Shown: positions 12,302 to 23,240 of the stretch, piece after piece
Position numbering within the stretch: the stretch's first letter is position 1
Layout: each line of letters starts with the position of its first letter
Origin: Durusdinium trenchii
Taxonomy: Eukaryota > Sar > Dinophyceae > Suessiales > Symbiodiniaceae
Length of the DNA stretch: 64,000 nt
NCBI GenBank assembly: GCA_963970005.1
Contig: CAXAMN010023362.1
Coordinates: 532,801 to 596,800 of the forward strand
Reading direction: 5' to 3'
Translations under genes and position numbers: made by a program
Notes under the pieces: model-generated
What the model was told of the DNA's origin: nothing
Database searches by the model: none
Seen by the model: the letters and a program-made list of their open reading frames with translations, nothing else

Positions 12302-13226
12302 GGAGGCTTGAGGCCATCAAACTGTGGGGGCAACTTGCGAGAACTTGAAGCTAATGTTCAAACAAGGACATATAGACAAAGTCTGACAAACTTTGCAGCA
12401 GCTCACAACTCCAATTATAGATGTTGTATAAGTTGTATATGAGGACGCGAGAGAATATGAAAAATTATTTGGTACGCACATAGAATATGTTCCAAGTACC
12501 AAAAGAATATTTTTGAAGTGTGCAGATAGACTTTTTGCATATAGAATACTTGGGTTGTTAAATTAAACATAGCAAACCATATTAAAGCCAGCAATGCTGG
12601 CTTAAATATATGTGTATATATATATAGCTTCTGTATACACGGTCACTTAAAACCAATCCAACACATAAGGTCAACATGACCAGCTAACTGGTTGATAAGA
12701 TTTGAACATGTAATACAAAATAGGAACGCAATGAGTTGCCTAAGACAATATTCTACCTGCAAGGTTTTCATTGTGTTTGCATCATGCGAATGATAGGCAA
12801 TCACTTTCCCCCCAAATCCAGCACTCTGTTCCCCCAATCCCGAATTATCAACCCACAATACATATATATATACTATATATTACTATATTGTCTTAATGAA
12901 TCTTAATGAGATGTATAGCGATTGGTCACCAGGAATTCTTAATTAGCACACATTCTATGTGAAAACTGTACTTCATAAATGCTGCTTCAGTCATGCTGAT
13001 TGTACATCGTACATATACAGTATTCTAAGTGTGTAACTGCAACTCCACTTTGCTTGCACTTAGAATATGGACCAAATAGCTTTTTGGATTTGGTTCATAT
13101 TCTATCTGCGTGTCCGGTACTATATGTGAAGCGAGACGCAAGTCAAGCAAGTCAGTCAAGCAGAACTTGCTCAAACCAGTATCGCCCTGCTTTGGGTCAC
13201 TGTACCATTGAACCATCAACCCCTGC
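12302..13226. other. AT-rich spacer
   Basis: An AT-rich stretch with ATATATAT runs near 12610 and 12865 and no protein-like frame. It separates two minus-strand genes and probably holds the Bud23 promoter, but I see no promoter motif I can defend. Confidence 0.5.
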
Positions 13227-14240
13227 TCAAGCAGGAAATGTACTGGAATGCACTTGACTCAACCAAGCCACGCTGTTCGGCCGAGGCTTCTCTTGTCGTC
13301 GCCGGCGCTGAAGCAAGTCATCTATAGTGAGGTTTCCTGACAGTGTGCTGCGGGCCTTGAGCCCCATCACATCCACCACTCCCACCTTCCTTGTGCCAGA
13401 CCACCCAACTTGTATTTCCTGGATTGGAATTGACTGAGAGTTCCAGTTCTCCCAGCCAAGCCGTCGTCGATCTTCCACTTTCTGTGCTAATTTTCTGTGT
13501 GGATCTCGGGACATTCTCTCACGTTGTCGTAATCGTCTCGCTTCTTGACGTTGCCGTTCTTCACCTTTAGACTTTTCTTCACCTGGGTCCCACGACAGGT
13601 GCTCTAGGCGCGCATGCTTTGCAAGATTCTCAAGCTTGGTGGTCATGCTCGCAACTTCCTCCGGCAAGCTGGTGTGAAAAAGCATGAAACGGCCAAAAAG
13701 AAAAAACAACATCATACTTACAAGGCTTAAACACTTGGCACATCCAGTTTCTGCGATAGAACATGCAAGACATTAAATGAGAAGCAAGTGGCCTGGTCAA
13801 ATTGCTCCTTCAGCCCGCCGCTCTCAAAGTCTGCAAACTCCGGAAAGCTGGGGCTGCTATTTGATTTGAGCATGTCAACCTCTGTTTGATTCGACCAGGT
13901 TGATCCAAAGAAGCGCTCAAGCTCAGCAGCACGGCTTTGGGCACGATGATTCTCTGACTGAACGCCGGCCGCTGGAGTTCTCAGCTTCTCCGCGAAGAAA
14001 GCTCTGCTGGCTCTGCTCCCCAAAACGCCCTGGGAGCGAACCCGCTGCAAACTGCCTGCATCTGACAGCAAGGGTGAACAAGGCCGCAGCGCCAGTCGGG
14101 CAAAGCTCACTCGGCTTGGCCATGGCTCAGTCATTGTCAAGCCCTCATAGTCTGGCAACTCAGCACAGAATGAGGTGCAAACATGTGCACACCTTGCGCC
14201 GTCCATTGGGGCCTTGGACACATCTGTTTGACCTGCTTGG
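13227..14240 (-). CDS. hypothetical protein, two exons
   Basis: I do not recognise this protein. Two minus-strand blocks look coding. The first (about 14240-13735) encodes a roughly 165-residue segment containing CAHVCTSFCAEL and SQKLDVPSV. After a GTAAGTATG donor-like site (about 13725) and a pyrimidine-rich stretch ending CACACCAG (about 13672), the second block encodes LPEEVASMTTKLENLAKHAR followed by a highly charged Arg/Glu/Gln helix that may form a coiled coil, then VGVVDVMGLKARSTLSGNLT and an Arg-rich end. The exact exon joint is uncertain because a stop codon precedes the donor in the frame I followed. It shares strand with Bud23 and is probably an independent gene. Confidence 0.5.
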
Positions 14241-14249
14241 GGTTTAGAC

Positions 14250-15960
14250 AGAATTCAGGTCACTAGGGCTATGGTCAGTTGCTTGCCCTTGATCAAGCTT
14301 GAAGAAACGCACGGCGTTCGTGTCTTCCTACACTGCAAAGTTGCCGGGCAATTTATGAGTGCAGCCCTGCTATCTTTTTTCATGGCAGTGGGCATGTTGT
14401 TTTTTTGGCATGAAGCAAACGGCAACTCAGATCGGGCAGCACCACAAACACGTGTGGGCGGCTGCATGTCTGAGCACCTCCACCACATGTCCATCCAGCT
14501 TGCGCAAAGCTGTGGGAAACGGCTTCCAGGTGTTGCAAATGAAGATTAGTCGTCACCGGCTTTGGGAACGAATTAGCTGTGCAGGCCGTAGCTGTACAAG
14601 GCTGTCACAGGGAGATCTGACTAGGATCAAATGTATATCTGTTCTGTGCATTCATTGATTCATGCGTCAAGGCATTCAGAAGAACCTGAAAATCACCAGT
14701 GCAATGCTGGACTAAGCATATGGAAAAACACCTGGAAACGTATCTTTTCTGCAACATGTGTTGCCACAGCTTTTTCCATTCAAGGTGCTGTCACAGCTGT
14801 TCAGCTCCTCCGAGCTGACACTCCGCGATGACCCCTTCACATTCCTAGGCGTTTCTTGGCGCCACCGAGAAGGCAAATCCCTTCTCGGTCTGGTGAACTA
14901 GCAGGGCTGACGGTGCATCTGAGCTGCGACAAATCAAAAGCATCATGAGGATCCGTGTGAACATATCCATCGAGTTCATGGTGTGCTCTTGGCGTTCCTA
15001 GCATCAAACTACAGCAACTGTACTACTAGAGAGCCTCGCCAATCAGTCACAAGGGCCATGCCTGGGAAGCAGTACTCATCCAAGCTGGTTGACATATCAA
15101 AGCCAGCTTGGGCATGCCTGGTCAGCAAATCAGGTGATCCTGTGATATCTCTTTCAAGTCTGGACGGAGAACATGTGCAAAACTCAAGACGGCACCGAAC
15201 GCACCAAGAATCGAGAATCTAGACCTGTAAATTGGGCCTGGTCGTCATTGCCTGCTGCATTTCTAAGTGCGCATGCTGGGCAGCAATCTGCTCCGAAGGA
15301 CTCGCCGTCCGTCCTTGAAAGAGAACAATCTAGCACCAAGATGTCATGCAAAAAGTGCCAAGCTGCAGGCTGGAGCAATGAGGTGAAGCAAAGTGGACTG
15401 GAATGTACGACAACATATCATATAGCCGTCAACATTCAATGTTCCAACATTTCGAATCAAAAGTCGCCAGGTTAGCAGCTCAAGGGCAAACGAAACTCAT
15501 CCAGCTGGACAAGTGGCGGAAGCTCCCCACTGGCACATCTTCAGTGGCAGAACCATAGTGAACCTCCTCAATCAGCTCTTGAGTGCCCTCTCCGGGCTGC
15601 CATCCTTGACAGCTGCTTTGTGATGGAGAATTTGTGTGTTTTTTGTGTGTGTGTGTCAACTCCTGTCCCACTGCTGTGTGATCCCTTCGGGGCGCGTTGA
15701 GCATAGACCCTCAAGGGGAATTCTCCACCGGATGTTCAGAGCTGCTTGATCCTTACAAACCAGTCGTCCTTTTTTGAGATTGCTGATTGATTGCCGCAGG
15801 GCTGCTGAAAGCTTTCAAAGAATGTCATGACATGCGGCGAATGGCTAATGTAATCACATGACATGCGGCTAAATATTCAGTGCTGTCTTGCTGTCCTTCC
15901 TTCGGCTTCTCTTCGCTTTCTAAGTCTTTCTTCCTTTCTAGAGGGTTTTTAGGTGTAACT
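14250..15960. other. no convincing gene
   Basis: Frames of 60-100 codons occur on both strands without motifs. A minus-strand block at about 15620-15480 (containing QELIEEVHYGSATEDVPV) has protein-like composition and could be an isolated exon, but it has no partner I can link. A GT run lies near 15640. Confidence 0.4.
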
Positions 15961-15987
15961 GATGGTTTTTTGTTTAGTCAAGGGAGC

Positions 15988-16009
15988 GCCGGCTCGGGCC
16001 CGAGCCGGC
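15988..16009. repeat. 22-bp perfect GC palindrome
   Basis: The half site GCCGGCTCGGG is followed immediately by its reverse complement with no spacer. It is followed by a CCCCACC-rich run and CACACACA. It could extrude as a cruciform or be a dyad binding site; no gene reads through it convincingly. Confidence 0.9.
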
Positions 16010-16166
16010 CACCCCCACCCCACCCCACACACACACACCCCTGCACCCCCTTTCTTTCCTTGCCTTTTTCGTTTGTTTGGTCTTTCCTTCAGGCTTGTTA
16101 GGTTGACTTTTACGCTCGTTTAATCAATGCAGAAAAGGAGGACGCGGGCATTATGTGTGGCCACAG

Positions 16167-16236
16167 ACCTGCCACCGCCGGTCTTCAACAGACCTGCCAC
16201 TGCCACTGTGGCCAATGAAGACCGGCGGTGGCAGGT
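16167..16236. repeat. 21-bp inverted repeat with 28-nt loop
   Basis: An arm at 16167-16187, starting ACCTGCCACCGCCGG, is perfectly complementary to 16216-16236. The loop itself carries another ACCTGCCACTGCC word related to the arms, so the structure probably grew from a short tandem motif. An RNA or DNA hairpin of this strength is notable, but I see no adjacent gene it obviously serves. Confidence 0.85.
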
Positions 16237-19200
16237 GTGTAAACGTACCTGCAGCAGTGGCCCTGGACGGCAAGCCCCTTCAGTGGGGACCGTAGCTGGG
16301 CACTGCAGTGACAGTCCCTGGGCGTCTGCGCAGCTGGGATGTCACCTTGAACGCATTGAGGACAGTCCATGGGCGCCGGCGTGCACAGCTTGGATGTCCA
16401 ACTGTTCAATCTTCCTTCTGGTTGAACTGTTGACTACGCTGTTACCCTCATTCTTTAAAGGGCTAATGCGGTAAAGGGCTACTGTAATGCGTTTGTTGCA
16501 AACAAACCAAGTGAGCTGACCCTTCACCTTGCTGTTTCCTGCGAGTCAAGGTCTACTGTAATCAGTAACTAGCTCTCGGGATGTCCAAACTGATACAGCT
16601 CTTGCGAGCATTGAACTGAGTGTGTATGTGCGTGCGACAGAGCGGGTAGCTCCACGCTTTCCTGCCCTCGCTCGCATAGTTTGATGCTCAGGGTTGCGCC
16701 CATGGTCGTCCAGTGAGGGTCTGGTGGGGAAAGCGGCTTTTCGGCATGTGGGAACGTGTCCAAAGATGCCCGAAGGCATTTGCGATTCGAGCAAGTGCGT
16801 GCACACGTGTGTGTGTGTGCGTGCCCCTTGTAGTCACAGGGATTCGTTTGAATTGTTTAGCAGGGGGGCAATGAACACTTTGGAAGGCAATTGCCCAACG
16901 AAGACCCTTCCATCGTGTTGTGATATTCCTGAGGGACGCCTCGGGAACGTACCTGCAACAATTTTTAAAGTTTGCGGCAGTCACGCACGGAACGCCGTCA
17001 CTTCGACCTGATCGCCGACCTCGACCTTGTGCTTTGGGCCTCCTTTCCTTTTAAGACCTCCAGGATTCGATGGCTTTCTACTGGTACTCTTAGGAAATGG
17101 AACCCTAGGCCGGCGTGTGGCACCGCTTTCAGTTCCGTATGCATATCCATAAGTGTGTTTGGCCTCGCGCCAACTCGGGATGAGCCCGCAGAGTGCCTCC
17201 GTAGACCCGTCGAACGGGGGTTTGTCGTTACCTCCCCTGCCCGGAGATGTAAGTGCCCAGAGCGGGCGTAGGTGGCCTAGGCCGAGAGAATTCAGATTAT
17301 TGTCTCATCTTTGGCATTCCAAGCTGGCTCATGCCTTTACGTGACCGCAGCGGTCAAAGCAGCCAGCCATATTGGCACGGCGTACGTGGCCGCAGTGGCC
17401 GAAGTTTGTTCAAGGTTCATTGGAACCTGTCTCAACCTCAGGTGCACACACAGCGCTCACACTCAAACGAGGCAGGTCCCTAGGTGCTTCTAATGAGGTT
17501 TGGTTTCATCGGTTCTCGTCCCCTCCAGTTGGTTCCCCTTTCACCCCTTCCCCTTCACATACTTTTGTTTCCTCTTTTCTTTCATGTCCTCCTGTCTTCA
17601 TGTCTGTTCATCTCATCCTTTTCTTCGTCTGCGTGCACATTGGTCCCGGCCTTAGTGTGTACGTGCACCTCTACATACCTTTAAACACAGGTTTTAGGTC
17701 GCCCAGGTCTTTACAATGAGGTGGGCTTCATCGGGTGTCCCTGTGCACTTGGTTCCCCTTTCATTTCAACCACACGCACCTTTGCCCCGTCTCGTCCTCC
17801 TGTCATGTCTTCATTCTTTTGTCTTGTGCGCGCGCACGTGCACATTGGCCCTCACCTTAGCTTTACGCCTCCCCTCGGGGAGGCGTGTGTGTGTGTGTGC
17901 CCCTTGTAGTCACAGGGATTCGTTTGAATTGTTTTTGTGCTTAGCAGGGGGGCAATGAACACTTTGGAAGGCATTGCCCAACGAAGACCCTTCCATCGTT
18001 ATTCCTGAGGGACGCCTCGGGAACGTACCTGCAACAATTTTTAAAGTTTGCGGCAGTCACGCACGGAACGCCGTCACTTCGACCTGATCGCCGACCTCGA
18101 CCTTGTGCTTTGGGCCTCCTTTCCTTTTAAGACCTCCAGGATTCGATGGCTTCCTACTGGTACTCTTAGGAAATGGAACCCTGGGCCGGCGTGTGGCGCC
18201 GCTTTCAGTTCCGTACGCATATCCATAAGTGTGTGCCCCTTGTAGTCACAGGGATTTTGAATTGTAATTCGTTTTGTTTTAAGCAGGGGGGCGCAGCAGA
18301 TGCAAGGGACTGCGCCTAACAAAGCTACCTTGCATCTGGGAAGCAGAGCCTGATCAGCTCTGTGTAATTGCTTGATTTTTAACACTTGCCGAGAAGTGTC
18401 GTCAAGTGCTAGTGTGTTCTGCAGATGTGCACGTACCGCCGTCATCTTGTCGCTCCGACTTCGTCGCTTTGTTGCTTGCGCTTTGGGCCACCCTTCCTTT
18501 TGAAGACCTCCAGGATCCGTGGTTCTTACTTGTACCCTTAGGAAATGGCGTGTGGCACCGCTGTCAGTCAGTACGCATATCCATAAGTGTGTCTCTCCCA
18601 GTGAGAGTCTGGGATGAGCCCGTAGAGTGCCTCCCGTGGACCCGTCGAACGGGTGTCTGTCCATGTTCCCCGGCTTTGGGGACGGGCGGACAGCAGGTGG
18701 CCTAGGCCGAAAGAACTCAGATTTTTGTCTCATCTTTGGCATTCCAAGCTGGCTCATGCCTTTACGTGACCGCAGCGGTCAAAGCAGCCAGCCATTTTCT
18801 TAGTATTGCTCTTTGGAATTTTAGAATTTTTTTTTTGCTTTTTCAATTGGGGTTGAAGTTTGTCTGTTTGAAGGTTTTGCTACCACCTCAAAAGTTATTT
18901 ACACTTCTCGATTTGTAGGGTCGCGTCTGACTGTGTAAATCATGACTAGGTTCAGCTCTAGCTAGGACAGTCCCTTCTTAGCAGGTAAACTTGTAGTCAT
19001 GTCAACCTTAACTTTTCACCTTCATTGACGCTCCTAGAATATTGTCTCGATTTTTCAATACTGTTTTCTCGAGGAAGGGAAGAAAAGATATTTGGGCCTT
19101 GGAAAATTTTATTTCCAAATCTTGACGCCGCCATGTGGCTCTAAATGGGTTTGCCTTCCCAAGTGGGGGTTGCTGAGTACTTTGGCTGCTTCGGTGAGGT

Positions 19201-19361
19201 GCTTTTCTGCAGAGGTCATTGGCTGCTTCGGCCAAATCCTTTGCCATGAGCAATGTGGAGGCGAAGGCCACATTGAAATTGGCGCGGTTGGCAGGAGTTT
19301 CTGCTGAACCCTGAAGATTCTCAAGCTGGCTGCTGCAAATGGCCCAAAGCTGGCCCTTTCT

Positions 19362-19829
19362 ATGGCAATGGCTCCCCCTGGTCCTGATCCAGAAATGTTG
19401 AAGTCCTTTTGTCGCTTTACTGCAGATACCCGCCGTTTGCTGATCCTCCACTTTGGGGAGGACGATGCCCTGGACGAAGCTGAGTGCTTGAGGAACGCGC
19501 TACTGTGGGCATGGCAGCATTTACCTGATTCAGCAACAGCCCTGCTAGACGGAAGTTTGGTTCATGTGCTGGATGTTTGCACCACAATCAAATATACTTG
19601 TCCGCATCAATACCCTACGCTTCGCGTCGTCACAGGCCTGCCTCCGCGTGGGCCGAGCTATTTGAGAGACCCGTTGACTCAATTCACTAAGAATGATTTC
19701 AAGGCAGCTTTGGCGTGTGTCCGAGTGCTTGAAGACATGCCAGGTTCTTTTTTGACACTGTCTTGGAGTGGAGTGAGCAAATGGTTCCCTAACTTTGCTC
19801 TTGAAGTCCTTGCCGAGGACGCGCAGTAA
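19362..19829 (+). CDS. hypothetical protein of the 2.5-kb element
   Basis: I do not recognise this protein. A 155-codon plus-strand frame has convincing protein composition: a start MAMAPPGPDPEMLKSF, an amphipathic acidic stretch (HFGEDDALDEAECLRNALL, about residues 31-49), a central Cys-containing segment and an end SKWFPNFALEVLAEDAQ. It has no membrane segment or known catalytic motif. The frame stops just before an imperfect GGCTGC..GGCCAG hairpin. It may belong with the ORF at 20243 as one cargo module. Coding status is inferred from composition alone. Confidence 0.45.
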   Translation: MAMAPPGPDPEMLKSFCRFTADTRRLLILHFGEDDALDEAECLRNALLWAWQHLPDSATALLDGSLVHVLDVCTTIKYTCPHQYPTLRVVTGLPPRGPSYLRDPLTQFTKNDFKAALACVRVLEDMPGSFLTLSWSGVSKWFPNFALEVLAEDAQ

Positions 19830-19963
19830 GCCAAGGCTGACTGGGAGCTTCGGCCAGCTGCCAAGGAGAGACCAGGAGCCTGTCATTGGCTGCTTCGGCT
19901 AAGACAGGAAGTTTGGGAAAGGGAAAAAATGGCGCGCCAGGCTTGTAAGGAGAGGTCTTTTAG

Positions 19964-20115
19964 CCTGCTCCAACCGAGCCTCGGGAACGTTCTTGAACCT
20001 CCTAAGGAGCAGGAAAAAAGCAGACTGCTAGAAAAAATTCCATTCATGTTTTCTAATTCTAGGACAGTCTGCTTTTATCCTGCTCCAACCGAGCCTCGGG
20101 AACGTTCTTGAAGCT
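19964..20115. repeat. long imperfect palindrome between direct repeats
   Basis: The arm GGAGCAGGAAAAAAGCAGAC starts at 20006 and pairs with an arm ending at 20086. Together they give roughly 30 near-perfect base pairs around an AT-rich loop. The palindrome is bracketed by a direct repeat, CCTGCTCCAACCGAGCCTCG plus about 15 further bases, at about 19964-20000 and 20079-20115. A repeat that was copied in direct orientation around a hairpin is an unusual local architecture. Confidence 0.75.
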
Positions 20116-20242
20116 TGTAAGGAGTAGTCTGATAGTCACCTCTGTAGGAGGCTCAGATACACGATTCTCGTCCGACGCAGCTTTTTGCTCAAGGAAAGAT
20201 AAAATAAGTGGGCCTCTGGCTGATTCGGCCAGGGCCCACAGA

Positions 20243-20584
20243 ATGTCGTCCTCTAAGTGCAAGAAGGACAATTTTTCAGGCTGGGGGCATATTGCGGTTG
20301 GTGAGCAAGTGACTGCTGCAGCCAAAGCCGAACCCAAATCCAAGGCCAAGGGTCAACCAAATAAGCCAAAGCCGAAACCGAAGCCAGAAAAGCCACCTAA
20401 GAAGCCTGAGCCTAGGGCCAAGCCGAAGCCTGCAGTAGGCGGCGATGATGAGCCACCCACAAAAAAACAAACAAAAAAGACAGAAGCAACCGGAGCCTCA
20501 GCTGGGGAGGTCGATGATGACGACCAGGAAGTGGAGATGGAAGAGGGTGAGGAAAACGACGAGGTTTGGAACCCGCTGGCGTGA
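20243..20584 (+). CDS. Lys/Pro-rich protein with acidic tail
   Basis: A 113-codon frame starting MSSSKCKKDNFSGWGHI has a middle of alternating Lys and Pro (KPKPKPKPEKPPKKPEP) with a PPTKKQTKKTE basic patch, and ends in an acidic run (DDDDQEVEMEEGEENDE). This is like disordered chromatin- or nucleolus-associated proteins, but no domain is present and low-complexity DNA could mimic it. I chose the ATG at 20243 because it follows a hairpin (20208-20239) and precedes the protein-like part; the frame is open further upstream. The stop codon overlaps the first base of the next hairpin. Confidence 0.4.
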   Translation: MSSSKCKKDNFSGWGHIAVGEQVTAAAKAEPKSKAKGQPNKPKPKPKPEKPPKKPEPRAKPKPAVGGDDEPPTKKQTKKTEATGASAGEVDDDDQEVEMEEGEENDEVWNPLA

Positions 20585-22889
20585 TCTTTGGCTGCGTCGG
20601 CCAAGATACATGCACTCTGGCATGGGCGCAAAGCTTTTTGTTGCATCTCTGGCTGCATCGGCCAGGATGCATGCAGTGAGCTCGCGCAGAATGAAAAAAG
20701 AGCGCGATCAAGACTTCTTCAATTTTGGGTGTCTGGCTTTCTTTACATTGGTGCATTGAATGCTTTAAATGTTTCAGGCTTCCGGAAAAAGACCCTGTAA
20801 AAACATTACATTTTAACTTCTAAGTTTTCTAACTAACGGGAAGCTTGGGAGTCTGGCTTGCACTGCGCACCATATTTTCTCTTGAATTGAATTGAAGATT
20901 GCTCCAGCCAGCGGCTCCAAACCAAGCATGGGAACCTCCAACCAGGCTGATTATTGCAGCCTTCCTGTTCTACACAAACTTTGGAAAACGTGTTCTCGAG
21001 TGGGGGTTGCCTGTTTGTCGAGCGGGTGCTGCAAAATCATTCTTTGGACACAGGAAATTAAATTTCCCCTGTTGCCCTTCAATTGTCACATTCTCACAAA
21101 GTCCCGTCAAATGCCTTGAAGTTGGCTGGCGTTGTATGCCTCGCTTTGCACAATGACTTTGCCACAGCTGTTTTCTTAGACCCTTGAGTAGGAAGCTTAT
21201 AAGTTATTTTGAATTCTCGATTTTGCACCTAGAATGGTATCACTCAAGGAAGATGGCACCAACCCTTCCACAGAGCAAAAAAAATTCCAAAATTCCAAAG
21301 AGCAATACTAAGTTTTGACAAGGCACAAGGTGACCGTAGCGGTCAAAGCAAGTTTAAGGTTCATTGGAACCTGTCCCACTCTCAGGTGCACACACACAGC
21401 GCTTACATTCAAACGAGGCAGGTCCCTAGGTGCTTCTAATGAGGTTTGGTTTCATCGGTTCTCGTCCCCTCCATTTGGTTCCCCTTTCATCCCTTCCCCT
21501 TCACACACTTTTGTTTCCTCTTTTCTTTCATGTCCTCCTGTCTTCATGTCTGATCATCTCATCCTTTTCTTCGTTTGCGCGCACATTGGTCCCGGCCTTA
21601 GTGTGTACGTGCACTTCTGCATACATTTTAACACATGTTTCAGGCCGCCCAGGTTTTTACAATGAGGTGGGCTTCATCGGGTGTCCCTGTGCACTTGGTC
21701 CCCCTTTCATTTCAACCACAGGCATTTTTGTCCCGTTTCGTCCTCCTGTCATGTCCTCATTCTTTTGTCTCTTCTGCGCGCACACGTGCACATTTGCCCT
21801 TACCTTAGCTTTACGCCTCCCCTCGGGGAGGCGTGTGTGTGTGTGCCCCTTGTAGTCACAGGGATTCTTTTGAATTGTAATTCGTTTTGTTTTTAAGCAG
21901 GGGGGGCGCAGCAGATGCAAGGGACTGCGCCTAACAAAGCTGCATCTGGGAAGCAGAGCCTGATCAGCTCTGTGTACCTGCTTGATTTTTAACACTTGCC
22001 GAGAAGTGTCGTCAAGTGCTAGTGTGTTCTGCAGATGTGCACGTACCGCCGTCATCTTCTCGCTCCGACTTCGTCGCTTTGTTGCTTGCGCTTTGGGCCA
22101 CCCTTCCTTTTGAAGACCTCCAGGATCCATGGTTCTTACTTGTACCCTTAGGAAATGGTACCCTAGGCCGGCGTGTGGCACCGCTGTCAGTCAGTACGCA
22201 TATCCATAAGTGTGTGTGTGTGTGTAACCCTTGGAATCATAGGGATCCTTTCGGATTGTTTTAGCTTCACAGTTGTTTTCCTTGTGCAGCAGGGGGACTG
22301 GAGCCGATTTGCCTATCCAGTCCAACGAAGCTATGGCATTTCGGCAGATGTGTGGTCTGATCAACCACTTGTACCTGCACAATTTTTAAACCTTTGGTAA
22401 AGGGCTAATGCACTCGGCAGACATGAACGAACGTCGTCAGCCTGCTCGATCCGCTCTCGTCGATGGGTTTCTTCCGCTTTGGGCCTTCTTTCCTCTTAAA
22501 GTCCTCCAGGTTCCCGTGGTTCGTACTTGTTCCCTTAGGAATTGGAACCCTAGGCCGGCGTGTGGCACCGCTTTCAGTTCAGTACACCCTATCCTAAGTG
22601 TGTTTGGCCTCGTGCCAACCCGGGATGAGCCCGCAGAGTGCCTCCCGTGGACCCGTCGAACGGGTGTACGTCGAACGTATCCACTGCCCGGATACAGAGC
22701 AGCTCGCAGCGAGTGTAGGTGGCCTAGGCCGTACGTACGATGATTTTGTCCCATCTTTGGAATTCTAAGCTGGCTCATGCCTTTACGTGACCGTAGCGGT
22801 CAAAGATGGCAGCCCCTGGGCACGCCGTACGTGGTCGCAGCGACCGAAGTTTGCTCAAGGTTCGTTGGAACCTGTCGCGAGCTTAGTCC

Positions 22890-23240
22890 CTTCTCCCCCT
22901 TCCCTTCCCCCTTTCTTTCTTTGCTTCCTGGGGTTTTCCTGAATGCAACACTCAGGATCACCCCTCTCTTTCTTTGGTGTGTCCCTGGACGCTTGTTCGT
23001 AGCTGGGAACACCTGCCTTTCCTTTTTCTCTCATCTCCCTTTCTCTCCCTCTCTCTTTCTTTCCTTCTCTCTCTCCTTCCTCCCTCCTTGGGTGTCCCTG
23101 GATGCTTTTGTCATAGCTGGGAACCTTCTCCTCTCTTCCTTTGGTGTGTCCTTGGACGCACGCGTCGTAGCTGGGAACACCTTCCTTTCTTTTCTCTTCT
23201 TTTTCTCGTCTCTCCCTACCCCTCCCTCTTGTCGGCACCT
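22890..23240. repeat. pyrimidine-rich tract
   Basis: A strongly C- and T-rich stretch of the plus strand within unit 5 of the macrosatellite, with TTTCTCTCCCTCTCTCTTTC-type runs. It also contains two or three copies of a GTGTCCCTGGA(T/C)GC..TAGCTGGGAAC word, so it is partly tandem. It is not coding. Confidence 0.8.

Larger units (their letters stand above)
19214..20671. repeat. YTGGCTGCNTCGGCCAR hairpin family
   Basis: At least five copies of a hairpin share the core (C/T)TGGCTG(C/A)(T/G/A)TCGGC(C/T)A(G/A): about 19214-19240, 19879-19908, 20208-20239, 20584-20607 and 20642-20671. Outside the core each has its own extra stem. The arm pairs are CCTGTC/GACAGG, GTGGGCC/GGCCCAC, ATC(T)/GAT and TGCATC/GATGCA. 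Different arm sequences with retained complementarity point to selection for the fold or to a copying mechanism. Several copies sit immediately before or after the two ORFs of the element. Confidence 0.75.
18799..21312. mobile_element. 2.5-kb inverted-repeat element in macrosatellite
   Basis: The left end, CTTAGTATTGCTCTTTGG and on to 18838, is repeated as its reverse complement at 21275-21312 with about two differences over 38-40 bases. Both ends are flanked by TTTT (18795-18798 and 21313-21316). The flanks join into a normal macrosatellite unit: the left flank ends GCCAGCCA and the right resumes GACAAGGC, matching the uninterrupted unit near 17370 (CCAGCCATATTGGCACGGC). This is a DNA-transposon-like insertion of 2514 bp with a probable 4-bp duplication. 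It carries two protein-like ORFs but no transposase I recognise, so it is probably non-autonomous. Confidence 0.8.

Noticed and set aside
17300-17400. AGCCATATTGGC and CCATTTT words in macrosatellite units resembling part of the dinoflagellate spliced leader
   Set aside because: Only a short palindromic core matches; the rest of the 22-base leader is absent.
18074-18757. 227-codon minus-strand frame
   Set aside because: Runs through macrosatellite units and changes with each truncated copy; repeat-derived.
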